DNA of 64,000 nt, taken from the NCBI RefSeq assembly GCF_004025535.1, contig NZ_QJRG01000047.1, forward strand, positions 310,001 to 374,000, read 5' to 3'. Below, in pieces: positions 55,297 through 63,608 of the stretch. The stretch is from Pseudomonas alkylphenolica (GTDB lineage: Bacteria; Pseudomonadota; Gammaproteobacteria; Pseudomonadales; Pseudomonadaceae). The notes under the pieces were generated by a model that saw only the letters and a list, made by a program, of their open reading frames with translations, ran no database searches and had not been told where the DNA came from. The translations under genes were made by a program, and so were the position numbers. How positions within the stretch are numbered: the first letter of the stretch is position 1; each line of letters opens with the position of its first letter.

Positions 55297-57810
55297 TCAG
55301 CTCTCGCGCAGCACTTTCAGCGGGCTGGCATTGAGCGCCCGGCGGGTGCCAAAGACCCCGGCACCGCCAATCAGCAGCGCACCGATTACCGGTAACAACA
55401 GCAGCCACGGGTGCGGGCTCCAGCTCAGGTCGAAGGCGTACCGGTACAGCAGCAGGGTAATCAGCTCACAACCAATGGCAGCAAGCAGGCCGCTGGCAGC
55501 ACCCAGCAAGCCGAACTCGATGCGTCGGGCTTTGATCAGCAGGCTGCGCCCGGCGCCCAGGGCGCGTAGCAGGGCACCTTGGCGAATGCGTTCGTCGAGG
55601 GTGGCCTGCAAACCGGCAAACAGCACGGCCAGCCCGGCAGCCAGGACAAACAGCAGCACATACTCCACCGCCAGGGTGACCTGGGCGAGGATGCTGCGCA
55701 GTTGTGCCAGCAGTGCGTCGACCTGCAGCAGGGTCACTGCCGGGAATGCACGAGACAGCGCGACGACCTGCTGGTCGTGCCCGGGGGCGAGGAAGAAGCT
55801 GGTCAGGTAGGTGGTGGGCAGGCCCTGCAGGGTGCCCGGCTGGAAGATCATGTAGAAATTGGGCTGGAAGCTGTCCCAGTTGACGGTACGCAGGCTGCTG
55901 ACCACGGCCTTGCGTTGCTCGCCGCCGATGCTGAAGGTCAGCTGATCGCCCAGCTTGAGCTTGAGGCTCTGGGCCAGCTCGGTTTCGACCGAAACGCCGG
56001 GCAGGTGGGTGTCTGCAGCCGGTTCGCGCAGCCACCACTGGCCCTCGGTCAAGGCATTGCCCTGGGGCAGGTCGGCCGCCCAGGTCAGGCTCAGGTCGCG
56101 CTGTACAGCACGGTCGCCGGTGGATTCCTTGCTGACGATCTGTTGCACCGCCTGGCCGTTGATTTCCGTCAGGCGCCCCGGGATCACCGGATACAGCGGT
56201 GCTGCTTCGGCGGAGAACTCGTTCAGGCGCTCGGCGAAGGTGTTCTTGTCGTCGGGCAGGATGTTCAGGGCGAAGTAGTTCGGCGCGTCCTTGGGCAGCT
56301 GGTTTTGCCAGGTGTCGAGCAGCTCGGCCCGCAACAGGGCGATCAGGGCCATGGCCAGCAGGATCAGGCCGAAGGCGAGGGATTGTCCGGCAGCGGCCAG
56401 CGGGTGGCGTAGCAATTGCCCCAGGCCCAGGCGCCAGGCCAGTGGCGAACCGGCCAGCAGCCGCCGCAGGCTGCGCAGGCCAAGCAGCAACAGGCCGCCG
56501 AGCAGTACCGCCGCCACCAGGCCGCCGCCGAGCAGGGCAAAGGTCAGCAGCAGATCCAGGCTCAACCGCCACATGATCAGGCCCAGCGCCAGCAGTGCGG
56601 CACCGTAGACCAGCCAACTGCTGGGCGGCACGGGTAACAGGTCGCGGCGCAGTACCCGCAAGGGGGGTACCCGGCCCAGCGCCGCCAGCGGTGGCAGGGC
56701 GAAACCGGCCAGAGCCACCAGACCGGTGGCGATGCCGGCCAGGGCCGGTGCCAAGCCGCCGGCAGGAATTTGGGTGGGCATCAGGCCTTGCAGCAGCTTG
56801 AACAAGCCAAGCTGGGCCAGCCAGCCGAGCAGGGCGCCGCCGAGTGCGGCCAGGCTGCCGAGTATGGCCAGCTGCAGGCAGAACAGGCCCAGCGCCTGAC
56901 GGCGGGAAAGGCCCAGGCAACGCAACAGGGCGCTGGCATCGAAGCGGCGGGTGGCGAACCGGCTGGCTGACAGGGCCACGGCCACACCGGCCAGCAACAC
57001 AGCGACAAGGCTGGCCATGTTCAGGTAGCGCTCGGCCTTGCCCAGCGCGCCGCCGATCTGCCGGTTGCCGTCACGGGAGTCCTGCAGGCGCTGATTGGGG
57101 GCCAGGTGCGTGCTGACACTGTCCCGGTAGCTGGCCAGTGCATCGGGTTCGCCCCGCCAGAGGTCACGGTAGGTCACCCGGCTTCCGGGTTGCACGACAC
57201 CGGTCGCCTCAAGGTCGGCGAGGTTGATCAGCACGCGTGGCGTCAGGCTGTAGAAGTTGCCGGCACGATCGGGCTCGTAGGTCAGCACGCGACTCAGGCG
57301 CACGGTCTTCATGCCAACATCGATACTGTCGCCGATCTTCAGGTCCAGGGCGGCCAGCAGACGCGGCTCGACCCAGGCCTCGCCCGGTGCCGGCCCGCCA
57401 CCGCTGGTCTCGCTGGCATAGGGTTCGGCAGCACTGCGCAGCGCTCCACGCAGCGGGTAGGCACTGTCGGCAGCCTTGATGCTCGACAACTGGATACCGT
57501 TGTCGGTGGCGATCACGCTGGAGAATTCGACCACCTGAGCGTGGACCAACCCGGCAGCCGTGCCCTTGGCAATCTGCTCGGGCTGGGCGGGAGAGCTGCC
57601 CTGCAACACCAGGTCGGCACCCAGGAACTCGGTGGCCCGCAGCAGCATCGCGCCATTGAGGCGTGCGCCGAAGTAACCGATGGCAGTACTGGCCGCCACT
57701 GCTACCAGCAGGGCGAAAAACAGCACGCGTAACTCACCGGCGCGGGCATCGCGCAGGAGCTGGCGTAACGCCAGGGCCAGCAAGCGGATAAACGGCAGAC
57801 GGGCCATCAA
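55297..57810 (-). CDS. FtsX-like ABC permease YbbP family
   Basis: An 837-residue membrane protein with ten predicted spans. TM1 is at about 20-45. FtsX domains lie at about 260-380 and 710-830, separated by a cluster of spans near 395-490, and the large loops are periplasmic. This is the layout of YbbP/YbbA complexes, related to lipid or lipoprotein extraction and to MacB-type mechanotransmission. Its start overlaps the ATPase stop by four bases, and tesA lies divergent next to it, the conserved ybbAP-tesA arrangement. Confidence 0.88.
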   Translation of the reverse strand: MMARLPFIRLLALALRQLLRDARAGELRVLFFALLVAVAASTAIGYFGARLNGAMLLRATEFLGADLVLQGSSPAQPEQIAKGTAAGLVHAQVVEFSSVIATDNGIQLSSIKAADSAYPLRGALRSAAEPYASETSGGGPAPGEAWVEPRLLAALDLKIGDSIDVGMKTVRLSRVLTYEPDRAGNFYSLTPRVLINLADLEATGVVQPGSRVTYRDLWRGEPDALASYRDSVSTHLAPNQRLQDSRDGNRQIGGALGKAERYLNMASLVAVLLAGVAVALSASRFATRRFDASALLRCLGLSRRQALGLFCLQLAILGSLAALGGALLGWLAQLGLFKLLQGLMPTQIPAGGLAPALAGIATGLVALAGFALPPLAALGRVPPLRVLRRDLLPVPPSSWLVYGAALLALGLIMWRLSLDLLLTFALLGGGLVAAVLLGGLLLLGLRSLRRLLAGSPLAWRLGLGQLLRHPLAAAGQSLAFGLILLAMALIALLRAELLDTWQNQLPKDAPNYFALNILPDDKNTFAERLNEFSAEAAPLYPVIPGRLTEINGQAVQQIVSKESTGDRAVQRDLSLTWAADLPQGNALTEGQWWLREPAADTHLPGVSVETELAQSLKLKLGDQLTFSIGGEQRKAVVSSLRTVNWDSFQPNFYMIFQPGTLQGLPTTYLTSFFLAPGHDQQVVALSRAFPAVTLLQVDALLAQLRSILAQVTLAVEYVLLFVLAAGLAVLFAGLQATLDERIRQGALLRALGAGRSLLIKARRIEFGLLGAASGLLAAIGCELITLLLYRYAFDLSWSPHPWLLLLPVIGALLIGGAGVFGTRRALNASPLKVLRES

Positions 57811-58490
57811 GGCTCCAGCGGCGCGACCAGGTGGCCGGCGTCCAGGCGAATGAGACGACGGCAGCGTTGAGCCAGGCGTTCGTCATGGGTAACCAGCACC
57901 AGGGTGGTGCCGCGTTCCTTGTTCAGATCAAATAGCAGGTCGCTGATGCGTTCGCCGGTGTGGCTGTCGAGGTTTCCGGTAGGTTCATCGGCGAACAGCA
58001 CCGCGGGTTCGGCGGCGAAGGCGCGGGCGATCGCTACCCGTTGCTGCTCGCCGCCGGAAAGCTGGCGCGGTGAGTGGCTCAGGCGCTGGCCCAGGCCGAC
58101 GCGCTCAAGCAGGGAGCGGGCATGCTCGCGGGCATCGCGGCGACCGTCCAGCTCCAGAGGCAACATGACATTTTCGAGGGCATTGAGGCTGTCGAGCAGC
58201 TGGAACGACTGAAAGACAAAGCCGACATGCTCGGCGCGTATCCGCGCTCGCTGGTCTTCATCCAGCTGGCCGAGGTCGTGACCGGAGAGGGTCACCGAGC
58301 CGGCACTGGGCAGATCGAGGCCGGCGAGCAAACCGAGCAGGGTGGATTTCCCCGAACCCGAGGCACCGACAATGGCCAGGCTGTCACCCTGTTTCAATTC
58401 CAGCGAGAGTTCGTGCAGGATGGTCAGGTCGCCTTCCGCGCTGGGAACCACTTTGCTAAGGTTGCGCGCACTGAGAATGCTGGGGCCCAT
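57807..58490 (-). CDS. ABC ATPase YbbA family
   Basis: A 227-residue LolD/MacB-class ATPase. Walker A GASGSGKST lies near 42-50, Q-loop FQSFQLLDSL near 90, signature LSGGEQQR near 145, Walker B VLFADEPTGNLD near 165 and switch His in VTHD near 198. It powers the FtsX-like permease encoded next (ATGA overlap). ATG at 58490 is only 10 bases from the divergent tesA start, so the long frame upstream is not coding and the promoter must lie within tesA. Confidence 0.9.
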   Translation of the reverse strand: MGPSILSARNLSKVVPSAEGDLTILHELSLELKQGDSLAIVGASGSGKSTLLGLLAGLDLPSAGSVTLSGHDLGQLDEDQRARIRAEHVGFVFQSFQLLDSLNALENVMLPLELDGRRDAREHARSLLERVGLGQRLSHSPRQLSGGEQQRVAIARAFAAEPAVLFADEPTGNLDSHTGERISDLLFDLNKERGTTLVLVTHDERLAQRCRRLIRLDAGHLVAPLEP

Positions 58491-58500
58491 GGAGAATCCG

Positions 58501-59106
58501 ATGCGAGTGTGGTTATTGAGTGCTGGCTTGGCCTTGATGTGCATGGCCCAGGGCGCAGCGGCAGGTACCGTGCTGATTGTTGGCGATAGTATCAGTGCCG
58601 CTTTCGGCCTGGATACCCGCCAAGGCTGGGTTGCATTGCTTGAGCAACGCCTGAAAACCGAGGGAATTGACGCCCGGGTGGTCAATGCGTCGATCAGCGG
58701 CGACACCAGTGCAGGGGGCCAGGCGCGGCTACCGGCGCTGCTTGCAGAGCATAAGCCGGCACTGGTGGTGCTGGAGCTGGGCGGCAATGACGGGCTGCGT
58801 GGGCAGCAACCCAATCAATTGCAACAAAACCTTGCGGCGATGATCGACCGCGCGCGCGAGTCAGGGGCCAAGGTGCTGTTGCTGGGCATGCGTTTGCCGC
58901 CCAATTACGGCAAGCGTTACACCGACGCTTTTGCCCAGGTCTATGCCAACCTCGAACGCGAGAAACAGGTACCGTTGGTGCCGTTTTTTCTCGAGGGGGT
59001 AGGTGGAGTGCCCGAGTTGATGCAGGCTGATGGCATTCATCCGGGGCCGGGGGCTCAGGGGCGTTTGCTGGAAAATGCCTGGCCGCAACTAAAACCGCTG
59101 CTTTGA
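58501..59106 (+). CDS. tesA: SGNH esterase/thioesterase TesA
   Basis: A 201-residue periplasmic SGNH hydrolase. Signal peptide cleaved near GAAAG (about 24). Block I GDSISAAFG gives Ser30, block III GGNDGL, and block V gives Asp177 and His180 (DGIHP). This is TesA/ApeA (acyl-CoA thioesterase I, arylesterase, lysophospholipase activities). ATG at 58501 follows GGAGA that overlaps the divergent gene's start region. Conserved beside ybbAP. Confidence 0.93.
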   Translation: MRVWLLSAGLALMCMAQGAAAGTVLIVGDSISAAFGLDTRQGWVALLEQRLKTEGIDARVVNASISGDTSAGGQARLPALLAEHKPALVVLELGGNDGLRGQQPNQLQQNLAAMIDRARESGAKVLLLGMRLPPNYGKRYTDAFAQVYANLEREKQVPLVPFFLEGVGGVPELMQADGIHPGPGAQGRLLENAWPQLKPLL

Positions 59107-59162
59107 CGCTTTTATACTGACCGGCTTTCGGCTAATGTGGCGCCCCCGATTTGGAGCCCCCG

Positions 59163-59444
59163 ATGCCGCGTCCCGCCTGGTCCCTGTATGCCTATCAATT
59201 GATCGAGCCTGACGAACAGCTTGACCTGTTCGCCTGCCAGGAGATCCGCGTCCACCTGGTAGCCCGTCAACTCGAACTGGGCGGCTCGGCCGACCGCACC
59301 CTGTGCGGCACGTTGCTGCCGGCACAGCCGCGTTGGTCCCTGGTCGAGCGTGGCATCTACCGCGATCGCCGGCTGTGCACCCTGTGCCGGGCCATTCTCG
59401 ACGCCCAGCGCCGTGGAACTCGCCCGGTATGGCCGCAGCTCTGA
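59163..59444 (+). CDS. Small Cys-containing protein of unknown function
   Basis: A 93-residue basic protein. Four cysteines (FACQE, TLCGT and CTLC, the last a CxxC) could form a metal site or disulfides. No signal peptide. ATG at 59163 after GGAGC; the TTG four codons earlier is less likely. It stands 56 bases after tesA and may be co-transcribed. Family not recognised; the pair LCGTLL...CTLCR is the feature to search. Confidence 0.6.
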   Translation: MPRPAWSLYAYQLIEPDEQLDLFACQEIRVHLVARQLELGGSADRTLCGTLLPAQPRWSLVERGIYRDRRLCTLCRAILDAQRRGTRPVWPQL

Positions 59445-59565
59445 GCGCCCGATAGCGCCTTTCATCCCCTGTAACGCCTTCGGCACCCCGGATTACTCCC
59501 GATTGTGCCGGGGGCGGTGTACAATCGTCGTCTTGACCTTACTGAATTAGCGAAGGATTTCCCGG

Positions 59566-60537
59566 ATGTTGCCGCGCTTTCCCGCCGTCACCCGTTGCCT
59601 GTCCCTGGCCGCCCTGCTGGCGGCAGGCCCTGCTGCTGCGCTGGAGTTTCCCCTGCCACCGCCCGGCGAAGACGTCATTGGCCAGGTCCAGGTGATCAAG
59701 GCCAAGTACGAAGACACGTTTGCCGACATCGGTACGGCCAACGACCTGGGGTACCTGGAAATGATTGCCGCCAACCCCGGTGTAGACCCATGGCTGCCGG
59801 GCGCAGGTACCGAGATCGTCCTGCCGACCCGTTTCATCCTGCCGCCAGGCCCGCGTGAAGGCATTGTCATCAACCTGGCCGAGTACCGCATGTACTACTA
59901 CCCGAAAGGGCAGAACGTCGTGCATACCTACCCGCTGGGTATCGGGCGTGAAGGCTGGGGTTCGCCGATCGCCAACACCAAGGTAACGGCCAAGACGCCG
60001 AATCCTACCTGGACACCGCCTGCGTCGATCCGTAAAGAGCACGCCGCAGACGGCGACATTCTGCCAGCCGTGGTGCCTGCCGGCCCGGACAACCCGCTGG
60101 GGCCGTTCAAGTTCACCCTCGGTGTGCCCGGCTATCTGATCCACGGTTCCAACAAGAAGTTCGGCATTGGCATGCGTACCAGTCACGGCTGTTTCCGCAT
60201 GTTCAACAATAACGTGCTGGAGCTGGCCAAGATGGCGCCGGTGGGTGTTGCGGTACGCATCATCAACGAACCGTACAAGTTGGGTGTGAGCGCTGGCAAG
60301 GTCTACCTCGAGGCCCACACACCGCTGGACGACAAAGGTGACCCGTCAGTGGTCGATAAACACACTGCGGTCATCAATGCCTTGCTCAAGCGTGAAGACC
60401 TGGTCAACAACATGCGCATGAACTGGGACATGGTTCGCGATGTGGTGGCTGCCGAAGACGGCATGCCAGTGGAAATCGCGACGCCAACCACCGCTCAGCA
60501 ACCTATGGTTTCCAGCGTTCCATTCGACATGCAGTAA
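59566..60537 (+). CDS. L,D-transpeptidase (YkuD/ErfK family)
   Basis: A 323-residue periplasmic enzyme. Signal peptide ends near AAALE (about 25). A LysM-like segment (about 38-90) precedes the YkuD domain (about 95-235), with catalytic Cys209 in SHGCFRM and His in IHGSN. The length and the MYYYPKG phrase match E. coli ErfK/YbiS/YcfS, which attach Braun lipoprotein to peptidoglycan. The convergent neighbour is the OprI/Lpp lipoprotein gene, a likely substrate. ATG at 59566 follows AAGGA. Confidence 0.92.
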   Translation: MLPRFPAVTRCLSLAALLAAGPAAALEFPLPPPGEDVIGQVQVIKAKYEDTFADIGTANDLGYLEMIAANPGVDPWLPGAGTEIVLPTRFILPPGPREGIVINLAEYRMYYYPKGQNVVHTYPLGIGREGWGSPIANTKVTAKTPNPTWTPPASIRKEHAADGDILPAVVPAGPDNPLGPFKFTLGVPGYLIHGSNKKFGIGMRTSHGCFRMFNNNVLELAKMAPVGVAVRIINEPYKLGVSAGKVYLEAHTPLDDKGDPSVVDKHTAVINALLKREDLVNNMRMNWDMVRDVVAAEDGMPVEIATPTTAQQPMVSSVPFDMQ

Positions 60538-60616
60538 CGCCTGAACTGTTGCACCCGAGGCCTGCCATTGCGCAGGCCTCGTCGTTTTTGCGAGTTACCG
60601 TTACTTTCCGTCGGGC

Positions 60617-60648
60617 AATAAAAAAGCCGACCCACAAGTGGGTCGGCT
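60617..60648 (-). terminator. Terminator of oprI
   Basis: Read on the minus strand: AGCCGACCCA, loop, and its complement, followed by a run of T (A run at 60619-60624 on the plus strand). Confidence 0.88.
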
Positions 60649-60672
60649 CCAAATAAAAATCCCGAGGGATAA

Positions 60673-60924
60673 TTACTTACGGCTGGCTTTGTCCAGCATA
60701 CGCAGAGCGCGCTCGTTAGCTTCGTCAGCGGTCTGTTGTGCTTTTTGAGCAGCAGCCAGAGCGTCGTCAGCTTTGCGGTAGGCTTCGTCAGCGCGAGCTT
60801 GTGCACGAGCAGCTGCGTCTTCAGTAGCGGTCAGACGAGCTTCAGTTTCTTTGGATACGCTGCTGCAACCGGTAGCCAGAACTGCGGCCAGAGCCAGAGC
60901 AGAAAATTTCAGAACGTTGTTCAT
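60673..60924 (-). CDS. oprI: Major outer membrane lipoprotein OprI
   Basis: An 83-residue murein lipoprotein. Lipobox ATGC gives lipidated Cys near residue 19. The mature part is a heptad helix ([20 protein letters not shown] and on) and ends in Lys, the residue joined to peptidoglycan in Lpp. ATG at 60924 follows AAGGGGAA. It is one of the most abundant Pseudomonas proteins. The convergent L,D-transpeptidase gene is a plausible partner. Confidence 0.95.
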   Translation of the reverse strand: MNNVLKFSALALAAVLATGCSSVSKETEARLTATEDAAARAQARADEAYRKADDALAAAQKAQQTADEANERALRMLDKASRK

Positions 60925-60991
60925 CGTGTTCCCCTTCAAGGACTTTCTATTAAATAGCCATCTCTCAGCAAAGAGAAACTAGCCGGTGTAC

Positions 60992-61019
60992 ATAGTACCC
61001 ATTACTTGTAGTAAGTAAA
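60992..61019 (-). promoter_or_regulatory. oprI promoter
   Basis: On the minus strand TTTACT (61019-61014) and TACTAT (60997-60992), 16 bases apart, about 70 bases before the oprI start. The stretch 61020-61265 shows no gene I can support; it is AT-richer near 61080-61160. Confidence 0.55.
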
Positions 61020-61265
61020 CTGACAGAGCGCAAGAACTGCAAAAAAATACGCCTGTCCCGGGACCTTCACAGCCTGTGTAGAAAAATTGTGAAGGCGCCG
61101 CCATGGCGGCTGTATTCAAGTGTAGCAAGTGTGTATTTTTGTTGAACTAATGGTGACTTAAAGTGTCATCCAACGTCTTAACACTACAACATCCGGCAAC
61201 TGTTCAGGGCACTGCCCGCGGCCAGGCCCGCTGGCTGCAAGTGCGCGATTTTGCGACCAGACGCC

Positions 61266-61295
61266 TTGAGTATCCGGGCCCTGGGCGCCTACTAT
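61266..61295 (+). promoter_or_regulatory. Promoter of the GNAT gene
   Basis: TTGAGT (61266-61271) and TACTAT (61290-61295), 18 bases apart. Confidence 0.5.
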
Positions 61296-61325
61296 TTGTA
61301 CGTGCTCTTTTGCCAGAGAACGACC

Positions 61326-61394
61326 ATGCTGTTCTTGCTGTCCAAATGGGCACGGGGTGGCGTAGAGGTTCCTTCGCCGGACAAACATCGGTAA
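61326..61394 (+). CDS. Possible 22-residue leader ORF
   Basis: ATG at 61326 to TAA at 61394 between the promoter and the GNAT gene, beginning MLFLLSKWARGG. The ribosome-binding site (AGAGA) is weak. It could be a chance frame; it is listed because it is the only short ORF in the leader. Confidence 0.2.
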   Translation: MLFLLSKWARGGVEVPSPDKHR

Positions 61395-61431
61395 GGTAGG
61401 GGTCTAATCAAAAGACCCGCAAGGAGTAGTG

Positions 61432-61713
61432 ATGAGCGAGGCGTTGTCCATCCACCATGACCAGGCCGGTCATCAATTCGAGACCAGTGTGGACGGTCAT
61501 CGTGCTTACCTGACCTACATGGACCTGGGTAAACAGACCCTGGATATCTACCGCACCTTTGTTCCCAATGCGTTGCGGGGCCGGGGTATTGCTGCGGCGC
61601 TGACCGAAAAGGCGCTGCAGTATGCAGAAGACATGGGTTACACCGTGATTCCGTCATGCTCGTACGTGGAACGTTACATGGAGCGCCAGCAGCGGCACTC
61701 CACCAAGGCCTGA
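61432..61713 (+). CDS. Small GNAT-like N-acetyltransferase (YjdJ/NATD1 type)
   Basis: A 93-residue minimal GNAT. The acetyl-CoA loop is RGRGIAAALTEKAL (about 50-63), preceded by the strand YRTFVPNALRG and followed by VIPSCSYVERYM, the YjdJ/GTL3A signature. ATG at 61432 follows AAGGAG. Substrate unknown. Confidence 0.88.
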   Translation: MSEALSIHHDQAGHQFETSVDGHRAYLTYMDLGKQTLDIYRTFVPNALRGRGIAAALTEKALQYAEDMGYTVIPSCSYVERYMERQQRHSTKA

Positions 61714-61751
61714 GAATCGCGAAGGGCAGCCAGGCGGCTGTCATTCACAGT

Positions 61752-61796
61752 GCAGACACAAAAACGCCGGGCAATGCCCGGCGTTTTTGTGTCTGC
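61752..61796. terminator. Bidirectional terminator with a 21-bp perfect stem
   Basis: The arms 61752-61772 and 61776-61796 are exact complements with a 3-base loop. A and T runs within the stem allow use from both sides (GNAT and DAHP synthase). Confidence 0.85.
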
Positions 61797-61799
61797 GTG

Positions 61800-62876
61800 T
61801 CAGGCGCGGTTGCGCTTGGGCAGCACGTCCTTGAGCTTGGCGTGCATGCTGCGCAGGGTTTTTTCAGTAGCGTCCCAGTCGATGCAGGCATCGGTGATCG
61901 AGACGCCGTACTGCAGGTCTTCGAGGTTTTTCGGAATCGCCTGGCAGCCCCAGTTAAGGTGGCTTTCGACCATCAGGCCGATGATCGACTGGTTGCCTTC
62001 GAGAATCTGGTTGGCGACGTTCTCCATCACCAGCGGCTGAAGGGCCGGGTCCTTGTTGGAGTTGGCGTGGCTGCAATCGACCATGATGTTTGGTTTGATC
62101 TTGGCCTTGGCCAACGCTTGTTCGCACAGTGCAACGCTGACCGAGTCATAGTTCGGCTTGCCGTTGCCGCCACGCAGTACCACGTGACCGTAGGCATTGC
62201 CTTTGGTGGTGACGATGGATACGCCACCTTCCTGGTTGATACCCAGGAAGCGGTGCGGGCTGGATACCGACTGCAGGGCATTGATGGCTACGGTCAGGCC
62301 GCCATCGGTGCCGTTCTTGAAGCCTACCGCCGACGACAGGCCGGAGGCCATTTCGCGGTGGGTCTGGGATTCGGTGGTACGTGCGCCGATGGCCGACCAG
62401 CTGATCAGGTCCTGCAGGTACTGCGGGGAGATCGGGTCGAGCGCTTCGGTGGCGGTCGGCAGGCCCATTTCCGCCAGGTCCAGCAATAGCTGACGGCCAA
62501 TGTGCAGGCCGTCCTGGATCTTGAACGAGTCATCCAGGTACGGGTCGTTGATCAGGCCTTTCCAGCCCACGGTGGTGCGTGGCTTTTCGAAGTACACACG
62601 CATGACCAGGTACAGGGTGTCGGAGACTTCGGCAGCGAGGGCCTTGAGGCGCTTGGCGTATTCATGGGCCGCTTTGATGTCGTGGATCGAGCAGGGACCG
62701 ATCACCACAAACAGGCGGTGATCCTTGCCATCGAGGATATTGCGCACCACTTCACGGCCCGCAGTCACGGTCTTGAGCGCGGTGGCGCTAAGGGGAATTT
62801 CCTTCTTGAGCTGATCGGGGGTGATCAAGGTCTCGTTGGAGGCAACGTTTAGGTCATCGATCGGTAAATCAGCCAT
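61800..62876 (-). CDS. 3-deoxy-7-phosphoheptulonate synthase, class I (AroF/G/H type)
   Basis: A 358-residue DAHP synthase of the E. coli AroFGH class. It condenses phosphoenolpyruvate and erythrose-4-phosphate as the first step of aromatic amino acid synthesis. Motifs: VIGPCSIHD (about 57-65), YFEKPRTTVGWKGL (about 93-106), GARTTESQTHRE, and metal-binding Cys64-type and His in CSHANSNK near 270. Which amino acid inhibits it (Tyr, Phe or Trp) cannot be read off safely. Confidence 0.95.
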   Translation of the reverse strand: MADLPIDDLNVASNETLITPDQLKKEIPLSATALKTVTAGREVVRNILDGKDHRLFVVIGPCSIHDIKAAHEYAKRLKALAAEVSDTLYLVMRVYFEKPRTTVGWKGLINDPYLDDSFKIQDGLHIGRQLLLDLAEMGLPTATEALDPISPQYLQDLISWSAIGARTTESQTHREMASGLSSAVGFKNGTDGGLTVAINALQSVSSPHRFLGINQEGGVSIVTTKGNAYGHVVLRGGNGKPNYDSVSVALCEQALAKAKIKPNIMVDCSHANSNKDPALQPLVMENVANQILEGNQSIIGLMVESHLNWGCQAIPKNLEDLQYGVSITDACIDWDATEKTLRSMHAKLKDVLPKRNRA

Positions 62877-63045
62877 CGTGTTACTCGTCAGGTCACGGGT
62901 GCCGGCCGCCAGCGATCCCCGTGCGGCGGAGCAGCAAGATTGTACGCAGCGGGGAGCCGAACCTTAGCGCGTTACACCGTGGCTCGACAATGGGTAGAGG
63001 CCGCTTTCCTGCGTCTGAAAGCCCACTGGCGCAGGGTTTTTGTCC

Positions 63046-63492
63046 TTAAATGAGAATCTGTCGGCTATGGCTGGCTTCAAGACTCGCCTCGGAGAATTCG
63101 CCAGCGTGCTGTTTGACCCACTGCTGGGCCAGGGCGTCGAGATCGATCAGCGGGCTTTGCTCCCGCATGTGCTGCTGGTAGAGGTGCTGGATCTGGCACA
63201 CCTGCTCGCTCATCCGTGCGCCGAACAGCGCCTGTGCATCGATGAAGGCAATACCGACCCGATAGCCGTCCTGCTGTTTCTGGCACCAGGCTACATAGCC
63301 CGGGTAGCGGGCGTTTTCGCCCAGGGAGGGGATGATCATCTCCACCGCCATACCACGGCGATATGCACGGGGATGGTTGCAGGCAATTCCGCCCAGGCTG
63401 ATGGTGTGCAGCCGCTGGCGGAACAGGCTGGGCGACGGGCGCAACGCCAGTTCGACCGGAACATCGTCCGGGTGAGGCAGGAAACCGCGCAT
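63046..63492 (-). CDS. PilZ-like domain protein
   Basis: A 148-residue protein with a PilZ-type beta-barrel (about 1-90). Positions for c-di-GMP binding read FRQRLHTISLGGIA: the SxxG part is present, but the RxxxR and the D/N before xSxxG are not clear, so binding may be weak or absent. A helical tail follows (about 95-148). ATG at 63492. It is divergent from panE. Confidence 0.7.
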   Translation of the reverse strand: MRGFLPHPDDVPVELALRPSPSLFRQRLHTISLGGIACNHPRAYRRGMAVEMIIPSLGENARYPGYVAWCQKQQDGYRVGIAFIDAQALFGARMSEQVCQIQHLYQQHMREQSPLIDLDALAQQWVKQHAGEFSEASLEASHSRQILI

Positions 63493-63608
63493 TCTCGACT
63501 CCGTGTCGACTTTTTGACCTTGTTCGCCTGAGTATAGTGATGGATCGTAAGGCTGTTGATTTGCGTGTGAAAAAATTGAACAAAAATTGAACGTTCGGGG
63601 GAAGCAGT

